The notes under the pieces were generated by a model. It saw only the letters and a list, made by a program, of their open reading frames with translations, had not been told where the DNA came from and made no database searches. Both the position numbers and the translations under genes were made by a program. From positions 207,014 to 271,013 of the forward strand of contig NZ_RRYI01000007.1 of NCBI RefSeq assembly GCF_003931565.1: 64,000 bases of DNA, given 5' to 3'. The stretch comes from Caulobacter sp. 602-1. GTDB taxonomy: Bacteria > Pseudomonadota > Alphaproteobacteria > Caulobacterales > Caulobacteraceae. How positions within the stretch are numbered: the stretch's first letter is position 1; each line of letters begins with the position of its first letter. Of the stretch, positions 23,399-33,736 are shown one piece after another.

Positions 23399-24847
23399 TT
23401 AAACCGCCCTGCCCCGCATCATCAGTCCGTAGATCAGGGCCGCGATCGCCAGGCCCACGAACCAGGCGTAGGTGTAGAGCCCGGTCCAGAACCCGCCCAC
23501 GCCGCCAAACAGGTGCGGCGCGGCGGCCGCGAGGAACCCCGGCAGGTTCGGCAGCACGCCCAGCACCAGGGCGATGATCGCCGCCGGGTTCCAGCCACCT
23601 CGGTAGGCATAGGCGCCGTCGCGGACATAGAGGTCATCCACCGCCAACTGAGCCTTCCGCACGATCCAGTAGTCGACGATCAGGATTCCGGCGATCGGCC
23701 CCAGAAGCGCGCCATAGCCGACCAGCCATGTGAAAATGTAGCCCTGGGTGGTCTCCAAGAGCTTCCAAGGCATGATCAGCACGCCGATGCCGGCCGTGAT
23801 CCAGCCGCCGGTGCGATAGCTGATCTTGCTGGGCCACAGGGCCGAGAAGTCATAGGCCGGTCCGACAAGATTGGCGGCGATGTTGCAGCAGACGGTGTCC
23901 AGGCTGATGATCAACAGGCCCACGACCACGGCGATCCCGCCGATGTCGCCCGCCAGCTGCACCGGGTCCCACACCGCCTTGCCGAACACGAGGACGGTGG
24001 CCGAGGTCGTCACCACGCTGACCAGGGCCAGCAGGCCCATCGGCGCGGGCAGACCCAGCGCCTGACCGATGATCTGGTCGGACTGGGTCCGGGCGAAGCG
24101 GGTGAAGTCGGGGATGTTCAGGGCCAGAGTGGCCCAGAAGCCGACCATGGCCGTCAGGGCCGGGGCGAAGACGCTCAAGAACTGGCCGGCCTTGGCCCCG
24201 CCTTCGACGAAGGCCGAGGGCTGGTGGAAGATCGGGCCTAGGCCGCCGGCCTTGCTGACCGCCCACCAGACCATCAAGCCGCAGATCAGCACCTTGATCG
24301 GCGCGGTCCAGGTCTCCAGCTTGCGCACCGCAGTCAGGCCCTTGGTGACGAACAGCAGCTGGACGGCCCAGAAGGCGAAGAAGGCCAGAAGTTGGCCCAG
24401 GCCGATGCCTAAGAGCGGCAGCGGCGCGCCTTCCAGCTTCTTGCCGACGATGACGCCCAACAGGGTCAGCAGCGCCCCGCCCCCGATCCAGGTCTGGATG
24501 CCGTACCAGCCGCAGGCGACGATGGCCCGCGCCACGGCCGGGATCCGCGCGCCCTTCCAGCCGAACGACGCCCGCGCCAAAACCGCGTAGGGCACGCCCC
24601 AGCGCGCGCCGGCATGGCCGATCAGCAGCATGGGGATCAGTACGACGAGGTTGCCCAGCAGCACGGTCAGCACCGCCTGCCCCGCCGACATGCCCTGCTC
24701 GATCAGACCCGAGGCCAGCATGTAGGCCGGCACGCAGATGACCATGCCCAGCCACAGCGCCGCGAAGTGCCGCCAGCGCCAGGTGCGTTGAGCCTGGCTG
24801 GTCGGCGCCAGGTCTTCGTTCCACAGGTCGCTATCGGGCGTGCTCAT
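23399..24847 (-). CDS. NCS1 family nucleobase/hydantoin permease
   Basis: The 482-residue protein has about 12 transmembrane segments. The opening LWNEDLAPTSQAQRTWRWRHFAALWLGM and the core GARWGVPYAVLARASFGWKGA, TLALNIPDFTRFARTQSD and PIAGILIVDYWIVRK are typical NCS1 signatures (cytosine, uracil, allantoin or hydantoin symporters). The N-x-P-D-F-T-R-F loop separates NCS1 from other families. No catabolic enzyme for pyrimidines or hydantoins is adjacent, so the substrate is unassigned. It is upstream of hisD on the same strand but probably independently transcribed. Confidence 0.92.
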   Translation of the reverse strand: MSTPDSDLWNEDLAPTSQAQRTWRWRHFAALWLGMVICVPAYMLASGLIEQGMSAGQAVLTVLLGNLVVLIPMLLIGHAGARWGVPYAVLARASFGWKGARIPAVARAIVACGWYGIQTWIGGGALLTLLGVIVGKKLEGAPLPLLGIGLGQLLAFFAFWAVQLLFVTKGLTAVRKLETWTAPIKVLICGLMVWWAVSKAGGLGPIFHQPSAFVEGGAKAGQFLSVFAPALTAMVGFWATLALNIPDFTRFARTQSDQIIGQALGLPAPMGLLALVSVVTTSATVLVFGKAVWDPVQLAGDIGGIAVVVGLLIISLDTVCCNIAANLVGPAYDFSALWPSKISYRTGGWITAGIGVLIMPWKLLETTQGYIFTWLVGYGALLGPIAGILIVDYWIVRKAQLAVDDLYVRDGAYAYRGGWNPAAIIALVLGVLPNLPGFLAAAAPHLFGGVGGFWTGLYTYAWFVGLAIAALIYGLMMRGRAV

Positions 24848-24907
24848 GCGGCGAAGCTTAGGCGCGCTTGCTGGCCCGAGGCAATCGAAGGAACGGCGTT
24901 CTTCAGA

Positions 24908-25102
24908 TCAGCCCAGCGCCGCGTAGGCCAGGGTCGCCAGACCGCCCAGGAACACCACGCACAGCGCCACCAGGGTCGCGCGGCCCCAGTCGAGGCAGGG
25001 ACCGCCGTGGCGCAGCACCGGCGGTTCGGGTTTGGTGATGTCGCACGCACGGAAGAAAACCGACTGGGTTTCCCCAGTCGAATAGACTGTCCTTCTGGCC
25101 AT
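24908..25102 (-). CDS. Small single-pass membrane protein, unknown function
   Basis: I do not recognise this 64-residue product. The first 40 residues are polar and contain two cysteines (FFRACDITKPEPP, GGPCLDWG). One transmembrane helix follows at about residues 43-62 (ATLVALCVVFLGGLATLAYA), leaving almost no C-terminal tail. The ATG is preceded by AGGGAGG at good spacing, which supports translation. It lies 60 bases upstream of the NCS1 permease on the same strand and could be co-transcribed with it. Confidence 0.6.
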   Translation of the reverse strand: MARRTVYSTGETQSVFFRACDITKPEPPVLRHGGPCLDWGRATLVALCVVFLGGLATLAYAALG

Positions 25103-25242
25103 CGCGGCCTCCCTGACGAACCGCGCCTCTGACGGGCGCGTGACGTTAACCTAGCATCGCTCGCCCGCCAGGCGAATTGGCCGGCCGATCACTACGGCGT
25201 GGGACGAATCCCAGGCGCGCGCCCTGCCCGCCAAAAGACCAG

Positions 25243-25276
25243 AAAAAAGGCGCCGCTCAGGGATTGAGCAGGCGCC
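25243..25276 (-). terminator. Terminator of the murA-DUF2948 operon
   Basis: Stem GGCGCC plus GCTCA/TGAGC with one bulged base, followed on the minus strand by six T. It lies 27 bases past the DUF2948 stop. Confidence 0.85.
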
Positions 25277-25303
25277 TGATTCAGGAGCTCTGGTCGCTGT
25301 TAT

Positions 25304-25744
25304 CTAGTCCGCATGACCCGGCGTCCGAGGCGTGACCCAGGGATCGGAGACGTCGGCCAGGGCCACGTCCAGGCAGTCCACCGAGACCCGCATGTCACCG
25401 CCGCCCGCGAAGGTCAGGGTGACGATGCCCGCCGGAGCTTCCTCGCCCGGCGTGAAGCCGATGGACAGCAGCTCGACCACCGCCCCCTTGGCGTCGCGAC
25501 GCAGGTTGCGCCCCTGCACGCCGGTGACGTCACCGAACTGGAGAGCCGAACGCACGCGCTCGCCCTGCTTGGCCTTGGCCGCCTCCCAGCGGAAGCGGTT
25601 GCAGGCGATGGTCAGGGTGCGCCCCTGGGCGTCCCAGCGGATGTCGCCGATCTTGGCCACCGCGTCCTGCAGGGCGGCCGACAGCACGCCGAGATCGTCG
25701 GCGTCGTGGGCCAGCAGGCGCAGCGGCTTTGCGGTTTCGGTCAT
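25304..25744 (-). CDS. DUF2948 family protein
   Basis: The 146-residue cytoplasmic protein opens KPLRLLAHDADDLGVLSAALQDAV, the DUF2948 signature, and ends DMRVSVDCLDVALADVSDPW. It is a conserved alphaproteobacterial protein of unknown function, regularly found after murA. Here its ATG lies two bases past the murA stop, so it is translated from the same transcript. No catalytic motif is visible. Confidence 0.85.
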   Translation of the reverse strand: MTETAKPLRLLAHDADDLGVLSAALQDAVAKIGDIRWDAQGRTLTIACNRFRWEAAKAKQGERVRSALQFGDVTGVQGRNLRRDAKGAVVELLSIGFTPGEEAPAGIVTLTFAGGGDMRVSVDCLDVALADVSDPWVTPRTPGHAD

Positions 25745-25746
25745 CC

Positions 25747-27036
<1,290 letters not shown>

Positions 27037-27135
27037 TCAGGTCCCTCGAACGCGCGGGGGTGGGGGTCGCCGCGCGGTTCAACATGTGAGGGGCGGGTTC
27101 TATCCGTTGCAAGGGGGCTTGCAAGGGCTACGCCT

Positions 27136-27588
27136 CTAAATTGGAGCCGAAAGATCGTAGGGACGCTCGTCGTCCGGCCAGCGCAGGTCATGGGTCGTGC
27201 TGGCGAGGTCGAGGGCCACCTGGGCCAGCTCGATCGCCTGGCGCGTCGCCGCCAGTGCATCGCGCCCGAAGGCGGCCTTGCCGACTTCGGTGTCGAACTG
27301 TCCGCCGTCGCCCGTCAGCCGCACCGCGACCGCCCAGCCCGGACCGTCGGGATTCGGAAACGGCGCGGAGAGCTCGATCGCCAGCTCGATCCGCTCATCG
27401 CCGCGATGAGTTATCCCCAGCAGTTTGCGAACGACGTTATAGGGCCTCGGCGCGGCCTCAGCCGCCGTGATCGCGGGGTCGGATTCGTCCAAACGCCCGC
27501 GGGCGGCGGCTTTCCGCTTGCGGAGGTTCGTACGGAGCGCCTCGGCCAGCTTGGCCTCGCGGGTGGATTTGTCGTCGCTGATCGCCAT
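27136..27588 (-). CDS. Hypothetical protein, possibly DUF6968-like
   Basis: The 150-residue product seems to have two parts. Residues 1-45 are a charged helical segment (STREAKLAEALRTNLRKRKA) like the short proteins often encoded between murA and a neighbouring tRNA. Residues 50-140 form a compact region (VVRKLLGITHRGDERIELAI, WAVAVRLTGDGGQF, FGRDALAATRQAIELAQVAL) that recalls DUF6968, an assignment I cannot verify. ATG 27588 was chosen over an upstream frame that runs into tRNA-Thr; its ribosome site is weak. It precedes murA on the same strand by 99 bases. Confidence 0.6.
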   Translation of the reverse strand: MAISDDKSTREAKLAEALRTNLRKRKAAARGRLDESDPAITAAEAAPRPYNVVRKLLGITHRGDERIELAIELSAPFPNPDGPGWAVAVRLTGDGGQFDTEVGKAAFGRDALAATRQAIELAQVALDLASTTHDLRWPDDERPYDLSAPI

Positions 27589-27677
27589 GCGCCGGGGGTG
27601 CGGCGACAAAGATCTTCGGTCAAGACGATTTTGGGCTTGGCGTTCGCGATTCACCTCGCTATACGCCCCTCCTCTTC

Positions 27678-27752
<75 letters not shown>

Positions 27753-27781
27753 TGGGGATCCAAGCATAGCTTGGATCCCCA
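27753..27781 (+). terminator. Hairpin immediately after tRNA-Thr
   Basis: Thirteen-base perfect stem (27753-27765 with 27769-27781) and a three-base ATA loop, starting at the base after CCA. No T-run follows, but its position suggests a processing or termination signal. Confidence 0.6.
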
Positions 27782-27862
27782 CCATTCCCTGAAAATCCAA
27801 ACCGTTTGAAGCCGACGCGTAAAGCGCATGACGGCTGGACGAAGTTCGGCGCCCGGCATGCC

Positions 27863-29689
27863 CTAACGACGCAGGGCGCCGCGCACGGCCAGAGCGGTCA
27901 GGCGCTGTCGGAGGCCTCGCGGTCGATCAAGGCCAAGGCGCGTCAACGCCGCTTCATCGCCAGTCTTGGCTCGCAGGCCTTCCAGAACCAAGCCGAGCAG
28001 CGCCTTCGGCTCGGCCTGCGCCGCCTTCAGCCTTCCGAGTGTCGGCAACAGGCTCTCTTCCAGCGGATCGAAGTCCGAGCCGAACGGCAGCAACGGGGCC
28101 AGACCCGCGGCCTTGGCCGGCGCCAGCGCCTCGGCGATGCGCTCGGGGGTGTTGTCGCGAACCTCGGCCGGCAGGGCGTAGCCGCGCTCCAGCTTGCCGG
28201 CGGCCTTGGCCTGCTCCAGCAGCGCCGGCTGGAAGCGGCTGTCAGCCACCCTTAGCAGGGCCACGATCACGTCACGGTCGGTGCGGCCGCGCAGGTCGGC
28301 GACGCCGTACTCGGTGATGACGATGTCGCGCAGGTGGCGCGGAATGGTGCCGTGGCCGTAGGACCACAGCACGTTCGAACTGGCCTTCTTCCCCGCTCCG
28401 CGCACGGCGTCCAAGGTGATCACCGACCGCGCGTTCTCCAGCGCGAAGGCCTGGGCCACGAAGTTGTACTGTCCGCCCACGCCGCTGACCACGCGGCCGT
28501 CCTCCAGGCCATCGGAGACCACCGCGCCCAGCAGGGTGACCATCATGGCGGTGTTGATGAAGCGCGCGTCGACGCGAGCGACACGCTTGACCGCCTCGTC
28601 GCCGTAGAGTTCGTTGATGCCGGAGATCGCCTGCATCTGGAACTTGGCGCGGTCCTCCGCGGGCATCTTGCGCAGGGCCTCGTAGAAGGCGCGCGGACCC
28701 AGGAAGAAGCCGCCGTGCAGCACCGCCCCGTCGACCTCGCGCTTGAGCACGCCGGCCTTCCAGAGGTCGAGCAGGCAGTCGACGAACATTTCGGTCGCCG
28801 CGTAGAGCCCCTTCTGGAACGGCTCGGCATGTCTGGGCGCCCCCACGGCGGGCGACAGGCGGTTCAGGGTGTCGAGGAAGCCAGCCGGGTCGCGATGGCG
28901 GACGATCAGGCCTTGCGTCACCGCATCGCTGATCGAGCCGATGCCCATCTGGATCGTGCCGCCGTCCGGGACAAGGCCGGCCGCTTGGAAGCCGATCGCG
29001 TAGTGGGCGTCCGAGATCGGCTCCTTGGGCGGGGCGAACAGCGGAAACTGGACGGACGGCCCCTCCAGCAGATGGCTGAACGCCGAAGCCGGCAGATCGC
29101 CGTCGCCCGGCATGAACGGCAGCTCGTCATTGACCTGACCGACCAGCAGGAAGTCGGCCTTGCCGGCCTGGCGAGCGGCCAGCAGGTCCAGGGTAATGTC
29201 AGTGTTGCAGGAAAGGCTGTAGCGGTCGCCTTCTCTGGCCACCAGTTGTGCCACGACATTGACGCCGCGATCCAGCAGGTAGCCGGCCGCGTGGGTGTAG
29301 TTGGCCGAGATGTAGCTGCGCTGAGCGCTCTCGACGGAGAGGCGCGTGCCGGCCTGGAAGAAGAACTCGTCGACCTGGATGTTGTCCGGCAGGGCGTCGC
29401 GGCGCTGGACGTCGGCATAGGCCAGGGCCGGATAGCCGCCCAGGGCGCGCGCGATCACCGGCCCGAGAAAGGCGGCCTCCAGCTCCGACTTGGGGCGGGG
29501 CGGCTCCAGGGTCAGGGCGGTAAAGATGTGCAGGTGCAGCGACCGATCGGCCATGGCCCGCGCGAACAGGGCGTTGGCGACATGGTTGGCCTTGCCCAGG
29601 CCCAGTGGCAGACCCAGAACGATGCGGCGGCCGACCTTGGCGATGATTGCGTCTGCCAGGACTTCGGAGTCGGTGAAGCGGTCCGTCAT
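27863..29689 (-). CDS. Acetyl-CoA hydrolase/transferase family protein
   Basis: The 608-residue protein belongs to the acetyl-CoA hydrolase/4-hydroxybutyrate CoA-transferase family: N-terminal CoA-transferase-like half (RIVLGLPLGLGKANHVANAL) and C-terminal half with QMGIGSISDAV, SGVGGQYNFVAQAFAL and ITEYGVADLRGRT, where the family's Glu-containing loop lies. It is longer than typical acetate:succinate CoA transferases (about 500). Its ATG overlaps the stop of the FadJ-like gene by four bases, so it is the third gene of a beta-oxidation operon and may remove or exchange CoA on end products. Confidence 0.88.
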   Translation of the reverse strand: MTDRFTDSEVLADAIIAKVGRRIVLGLPLGLGKANHVANALFARAMADRSLHLHIFTALTLEPPRPKSELEAAFLGPVIARALGGYPALAYADVQRRDALPDNIQVDEFFFQAGTRLSVESAQRSYISANYTHAAGYLLDRGVNVVAQLVAREGDRYSLSCNTDITLDLLAARQAGKADFLLVGQVNDELPFMPGDGDLPASAFSHLLEGPSVQFPLFAPPKEPISDAHYAIGFQAAGLVPDGGTIQMGIGSISDAVTQGLIVRHRDPAGFLDTLNRLSPAVGAPRHAEPFQKGLYAATEMFVDCLLDLWKAGVLKREVDGAVLHGGFFLGPRAFYEALRKMPAEDRAKFQMQAISGINELYGDEAVKRVARVDARFINTAMMVTLLGAVVSDGLEDGRVVSGVGGQYNFVAQAFALENARSVITLDAVRGAGKKASSNVLWSYGHGTIPRHLRDIVITEYGVADLRGRTDRDVIVALLRVADSRFQPALLEQAKAAGKLERGYALPAEVRDNTPERIAEALAPAKAAGLAPLLPFGSDFDPLEESLLPTLGRLKAAQAEPKALLGLVLEGLRAKTGDEAALTRLGLDRPRGLRQRLTALAVRGALRR

Positions 29690-31785
29690 GCCTCCAGCTT
29701 GGACCAGCCTTCCGCCGGCCGGAAGCGTTCGCCGTACTTACGGGCCAGATCCTCCAGCCTGGCCTTCACCTCGGCGACGCCGCGCTGGCGCGCGTAACGC
29801 AGCGGACCGCCTCGGAACGGCGCGAAGCCGGCCCCGAAGATCATCGCCGCGTCGATGACGTCCGGATGCTCCGAGACGCCGTCGCCCAGCAAGGCCGCGC
29901 AGGTGTTGACGAGCGGCAGGACCAGCCGGTCGGCCATGTCCGGGTCGGGCTCGGCCGCATTGGGGGCCTTGTTGGGATGGCCGCCCCTCCAGACGTAGAG
30001 GCCTTCGCCAGTCTTCTTTCCCAACTGCCTGTGCTCGACCTTGTCGCGTAGCCATTGCGGGGCGTCGGGCATGTCCCACTTGAGTTCGCGCTTGAGCATG
30101 TCGGCCACGGCCAGGCAGATGTCCAAGCCGACCTGGTCGGCCAGCTCGATCGGCCCCATCGGCATGCCGAACCGCTCGGCGGCCTTGTCGATGGTCTCCT
30201 TGGCGACGCCCTCGTCCAGCATGGCCATGGCCTCGACCAGATACGGCGTCAGGGCCCGGTTGACGATAAAGCCCGGCGCGCTTCGGGCCGGCGCCGGCAG
30301 GCGCTCGATGGCCCCGACGAAGGCGCGGGCGGCCTTTTCAACCTCGGGATCCAGGCCGTCGTGGCGCACCACCTCGACCAGCTGCATCCGCGAGACCGGA
30401 TTGAAGAAGTGCAGGCCGACCAGCCGCTCGGGTCGGCGCAGACCTTCGCGCAGGGTCTCCAGGGGGATCGACGAGGTGTTGGTCGCCAGGATCGCGCCCG
30501 GCTTCATCAGCGGCTCGATCCTGGCGTAGAGACCCCGCTTCAAATCCACCTTCTCCGGCGCGGCCTCGATGACCAGATCGGCCGACCGCGCGCCCTCGCC
30601 CCTCAGGTCCGGGACAAGGCGGTCCAACGCGTCGCGAACCTTCAGAGCATCGTCGTGGCTGATCTTGCCATACAGCTCGGCGGCGCGCTTGATCGCCCCG
30701 CCGATCGGCTCGGCTTTCACGTCGGTCAGGGTGACGGTCAGGCCGCTCCAGGCGCACCAGGCGGCGATGTCGCCGCCCATGGCGCCCGCCCCGATCACGT
30801 GGACACGGCGAATGTCATCGCCCTCCCCCGCCAGCCCCTTCAGCGTCTCGCGCAAGAAGAAGACGCGGATCAGGTTCTGGGCCGTCTCAGACACCATCAG
30901 CCGCGCGAAGGACCCAATCTCCGCCGCTTTCATCGCCTCGAAGTCGCCGCCATGGCGCTCCCACAGGTCGATCAGCGCGCCGGGCGCCGGATAGTGCTCG
31001 GGCGGGGCCGGCTTCCTGGCCTCGTCGCGCATGCGTCCGGCGGCCAGGCGGCGGGCCGGGGCGCTGTCCTTGATCCGGTCGATCAGACTTTGGCCCTCGC
31101 CACGCAGGTCGCCGCGAATGGCCGCGTTCACGGCGGCGCGGACGTGGCGCTCGGGCAGGACGGCGTCGACCAGGCCCAGGTCCTTGGCCTTCTTCGCCGC
31201 GATCGTCTTGCCGGTCAGCATGAAGCTCATGGCCTGCAGCGGATCGATCAGCCGCGTGAACCGCGCCGTGCCGCCCAGGCCCGGATGCAGGCCGAGCTGG
31301 ATCTCCGGAAAGCCGAACCTGGCGCCATGGATGGCGATGCGGACCTTGCAGGCCAGCGCCACCTCCAGTCCGCCGCCCAGGGCGTAGCCATGGACCACCG
31401 CGATGGTCTGGTAGGGCTGGCTCTCCAGGCGGTCGACGATGGCGTGAGCGCGGGCCATGCGCTGCTCAATCTCACCGACGTCGTTCGCGCCGCGGAACTG
31501 GCCGACATCGGCGCCAGCGATAAAGCCCGACGGCTTGGCCGAACGGATCACCAGGGCGACCGGCCGGTCGGCCTGCATCAGGTCCAGGATCTGATCCAGT
31601 TCGCCAAGCACCGCGTCGTCCAGGGTGTTGGCGCTGGCGTCGGCCTTGTCGAGCACCGCCCAGGCGACGCCGTCCGGACCTCGGGTCAGCCGCCAGTGCG
31701 CCAGGCCATAGTCGTTCATCGGCGGCGGCCCCAGGTCGAGGTCGCGCGGCTTCAGCAGGGTCAGGGCGCGGTCTTGCATGGCCAT
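29686..31785 (-). CDS. Bifunctional enoyl-CoA hydratase/3-hydroxyacyl-CoA dehydrogenase (FadJ/FadB-type)
   Basis: The 699-residue trifunctional-alpha-like enzyme carries out steps two and three of beta-oxidation. The crotonase domain (about 1-200) has FIAGADVGQFRG, HGYALGGGLEVALACK and FPEIQLGLHPGLGG, which supply the two catalytic glutamates. The NAD domain starts near residue 318 (VHVIGAGAMGGDIAAWCAWS) and has the GLHFFNPVSRMQLVEVV motif with the catalytic His. The C-terminal helical domains follow (GFIVNRALTPYLVEAM, FGAGFAPFRGGPLRYA). It starts four bases past the thiolase stop, and together they encode beta-oxidation after acyl-CoA dehydrogenation. Confidence 0.95.
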   Translation of the reverse strand: MAMQDRALTLLKPRDLDLGPPPMNDYGLAHWRLTRGPDGVAWAVLDKADASANTLDDAVLGELDQILDLMQADRPVALVIRSAKPSGFIAGADVGQFRGANDVGEIEQRMARAHAIVDRLESQPYQTIAVVHGYALGGGLEVALACKVRIAIHGARFGFPEIQLGLHPGLGGTARFTRLIDPLQAMSFMLTGKTIAAKKAKDLGLVDAVLPERHVRAAVNAAIRGDLRGEGQSLIDRIKDSAPARRLAAGRMRDEARKPAPPEHYPAPGALIDLWERHGGDFEAMKAAEIGSFARLMVSETAQNLIRVFFLRETLKGLAGEGDDIRRVHVIGAGAMGGDIAAWCAWSGLTVTLTDVKAEPIGGAIKRAAELYGKISHDDALKVRDALDRLVPDLRGEGARSADLVIEAAPEKVDLKRGLYARIEPLMKPGAILATNTSSIPLETLREGLRRPERLVGLHFFNPVSRMQLVEVVRHDGLDPEVEKAARAFVGAIERLPAPARSAPGFIVNRALTPYLVEAMAMLDEGVAKETIDKAAERFGMPMGPIELADQVGLDICLAVADMLKRELKWDMPDAPQWLRDKVEHRQLGKKTGEGLYVWRGGHPNKAPNAAEPDPDMADRLVLPLVNTCAALLGDGVSEHPDVIDAAMIFGAGFAPFRGGPLRYARQRGVAEVKARLEDLARKYGERFRPAEGWSKLEA

Positions 31786-31789
31786 CTCC

Positions 31790-33106
31790 TTACACCCGCT
31801 CGATCAGCATGGCGCCGCCCTGGCCGCCGCCGATGCATTCGGTGGCGATGCCGCGCCTCAGGTCGAGGCGCTCCAGGGCGTTGACCAGATGCAGCACGAT
31901 GCGGTTGCCGCTGGCCCCGACCGGATGACCCAGGCTGACCGCGCCGCCATCGACGTTCAGCCGGTCGCGATCGATGACGCCGGCGGCGCCAGGCAGGCCC
32001 AGCACCTCGCGGCAGAAGCCCTCGTCCTCCCAGGCCGCCAGACAGGCCAGCACCTGGGCGGCGAAGGCCTCGTTCAGCTCCCAGAGCTCGATGTCCCGCA
32101 GGCTCAGGCCCGCGCGCTGCAAAAGGGGCGTCGAGGCCAGAACGGGCCCCAGCCCCATGATCGACGGATCCAGGGCCGCCCATTCGCTGTCGAGGATCAC
32201 GGCGCGCGGCTTCAGCCCGTGCTTCCGCACCGCCTCCTCGGACGCCAGGATCACCCAGGAGGCGCCGTCGGTGATCTGCGAGCTGTTGCCGGGCGTGACC
32301 TTGCCGAACGGCCGCTCGAAGGCCGGCTTCAGGGTCGCAAGCTTCTCGGCGCTGCTGTCGGGACGCACGCCATCGTCGTGGTCGTAGACGGTTCCATCAC
32401 GAGCGAAAGCGGGCTCGACCTCGCCGGACAGCCAGCCAGACTTCTGCGCTCTGGCCAGGCGGTGGTGGCTCTCGACGGCGTAAGCGTCGGCGGCCTCGCG
32501 GCTGATGCCGAAATAGTGAGCCAGCACCTCGGCGGTCTGGCCCATGCCGAGGTCGGTGATCGGGTCGGTCAGGCCGCGCTCCAGGCCGATGACCGGCTGC
32601 AGCATGTCAGGTCGGAAGCCGGCCATGGCCTTGACCTTGTCGATCGGAGCCTTGGCGCCTTGCAGGCTCGACAGCCATTCGACCGCGGTCTGTTTCAGCA
32701 CCAGCGGCGCATGACTCAGCGCCTCGGCGCCGCCGGCCAGGATCAGCTCGGACGAACCCTCGCGGATGTAGCGGTAGGCGGTGTCGATCGACTGCATGCC
32801 CGAGCCGCAGTTGATGGCCACGGTAAAGGCGGTCATCTCGGGGCCGCAGCCCAGGCGCAGCGCGGCCACGCGGGCGGGGTTCTGCTCGTCGGCGATGACG
32901 TTGACGCAGCCGAGGATCACCTGGTCGAAGGCGTCCGGCGCGAAGGGCTGCCGCAACAACAAGGGTCGTCCGCACTGGACGGCGAGGTCGACGGGGGTGA
33001 ACGGCCCCGGCCCGCCTCGGGCCTTCAGGAACGGCGTCCGCGCGCCGTCGATCACGTAGACAGGTCGGCCGGAAACGACTGGGCTTGGGCTTTGGGCGGT
33101 CATCAC
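31790..33106 (-). CDS. Acetyl-CoA C-acyltransferase (FadI-type thiolase)
   Basis: The 438-residue enzyme cleaves 3-ketoacyl-CoA. Catalytic positions are the nucleophilic Cys in INCGSGMQSID, ELNEAFAAQVLAC, the His in LGHPVGASGNRI, and the second Cys in ECIGGGQGGAML. Length and the GQGGAML ending match the longer FadI class that pairs with FadJ. It is the first gene of the operon and starts with VYVIDGARTPFLKARGG after a short leader (MMTAQSPSPVVSGRP). Confidence 0.94.
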   Translation of the reverse strand: MMTAQSPSPVVSGRPVYVIDGARTPFLKARGGPGPFTPVDLAVQCGRPLLLRQPFAPDAFDQVILGCVNVIADEQNPARVAALRLGCGPEMTAFTVAINCGSGMQSIDTAYRYIREGSSELILAGGAEALSHAPLVLKQTAVEWLSSLQGAKAPIDKVKAMAGFRPDMLQPVIGLERGLTDPITDLGMGQTAEVLAHYFGISREAADAYAVESHHRLARAQKSGWLSGEVEPAFARDGTVYDHDDGVRPDSSAEKLATLKPAFERPFGKVTPGNSSQITDGASWVILASEEAVRKHGLKPRAVILDSEWAALDPSIMGLGPVLASTPLLQRAGLSLRDIELWELNEAFAAQVLACLAAWEDEGFCREVLGLPGAAGVIDRDRLNVDGGAVSLGHPVGASGNRIVLHLVNALERLDLRRGIATECIGGGQGGAMLIERV

Positions 33107-33159
33107 GCTCCCCTGACTATACGGCTTTCAAACGCCGGACGGTCAAGGTCGCTCCACCG

Positions 33160-33414
33160 CTACTCCGCCTTTCCGGCTTCGGTGCAGGCCGCGCTGAACA
33201 CGACGACCGCGGCATCCGCCTTTTCCGGCCATTCCTGGGCGATGACTTGAGGCGCTTCCCTCACCACGTAGATCTTTCCACCATGAACGAGCTCGCCGCT
33301 AGGCTCAGCCAAGCGGAAGATGTCGCCGGCCTCAAGTTGCGAGAGAACAGCATCCTTCCAATGGTTCTGGCCGATGAGCACTTGCACCCATCGAGTCTTA
33401 CCCAGCGCTATCAT
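33160..33414 (-). CDS. Hypothetical 84-residue protein
   Basis: I do not recognise this product. It is soluble, with a possible beta-rich core (WVQVLIGQNHWKDAVLSQLE, GDIFRLAEPSGELVHGGKIYVV) and an acidic/Ala tail. No strong ribosome site precedes the ATG. Codon third positions are less GC-biased than in the neighbours, and the DNA upstream is AT-richer than usual here. It could be a recent acquisition, a remnant, or not a gene. It shares the minus strand with the thiolase operon 53 bases further on. Confidence 0.4.
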   Translation of the reverse strand: MIALGKTRWVQVLIGQNHWKDAVLSQLEAGDIFRLAEPSGELVHGGKIYVVREAPQVIAQEWPEKADAAVVVFSAACTEAGKAE

Positions 33415-33736
33415 GAACTACTTGTAATGTTACTGCTCGCCCAGCCGAGTCAGACACATTTTTGACAAGCATTGTCGCGCGATGCCAGAGGACTCACCGG
33501 AGATTGCGCGATCCTGTCCAATCTTTAATGCAACGCTGGACGGTTGGGAGAACCGAGCCAAGCCCGTCGAACACGCGCGCGCCAGCCGAGCCGCGTTGAT
33601 CCGCGCACGCCGCAACGAAGACTTTCTCTATCGCGGCGATAGGAACAATCAATTTTACCAATGGCCGAAAACGGCGGCTCCCTAGGACGCGGTCGGGGGA
33701 CGACAGCCAGGCGCGAGCAGCGCGGAGGAAACGACG
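33415..33736. other. AT-richer intergenic region upstream of katG
   Basis: Short reading frames on both strands lack ribosome sites and protein-like composition, so I treat it as non-coding. It holds the katG promoter region and the OxyR-like site listed separately. Confidence 0.5.
33617..33653 (+). promoter_or_regulatory. OxyR-like operator of katG
   Basis: The centre is CTAT (33628-33631), seven bases, ATAG (33639-33642), a perfect inner pair. At the same seven-base spacing lie the weaker outer elements GAAG (33617-33620) and CAAT (33650-33653). This reproduces the ATAG-N7-CTAT-N7-ATAG-N7-CTAT layout of OxyR tetramer sites, 95 bases before katG. Confidence 0.6.

Noticed and set aside
24890..24915. 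GGAAC at 24890 as a further EcfG promoter
   Set aside because: No CGTT-like element at 16-17 bases and no gene follows in that direction.
33482..33685. Short frame of 67 residues upstream of katG
   Set aside because: No ribosome site, no family and it crosses the OxyR-like operator.
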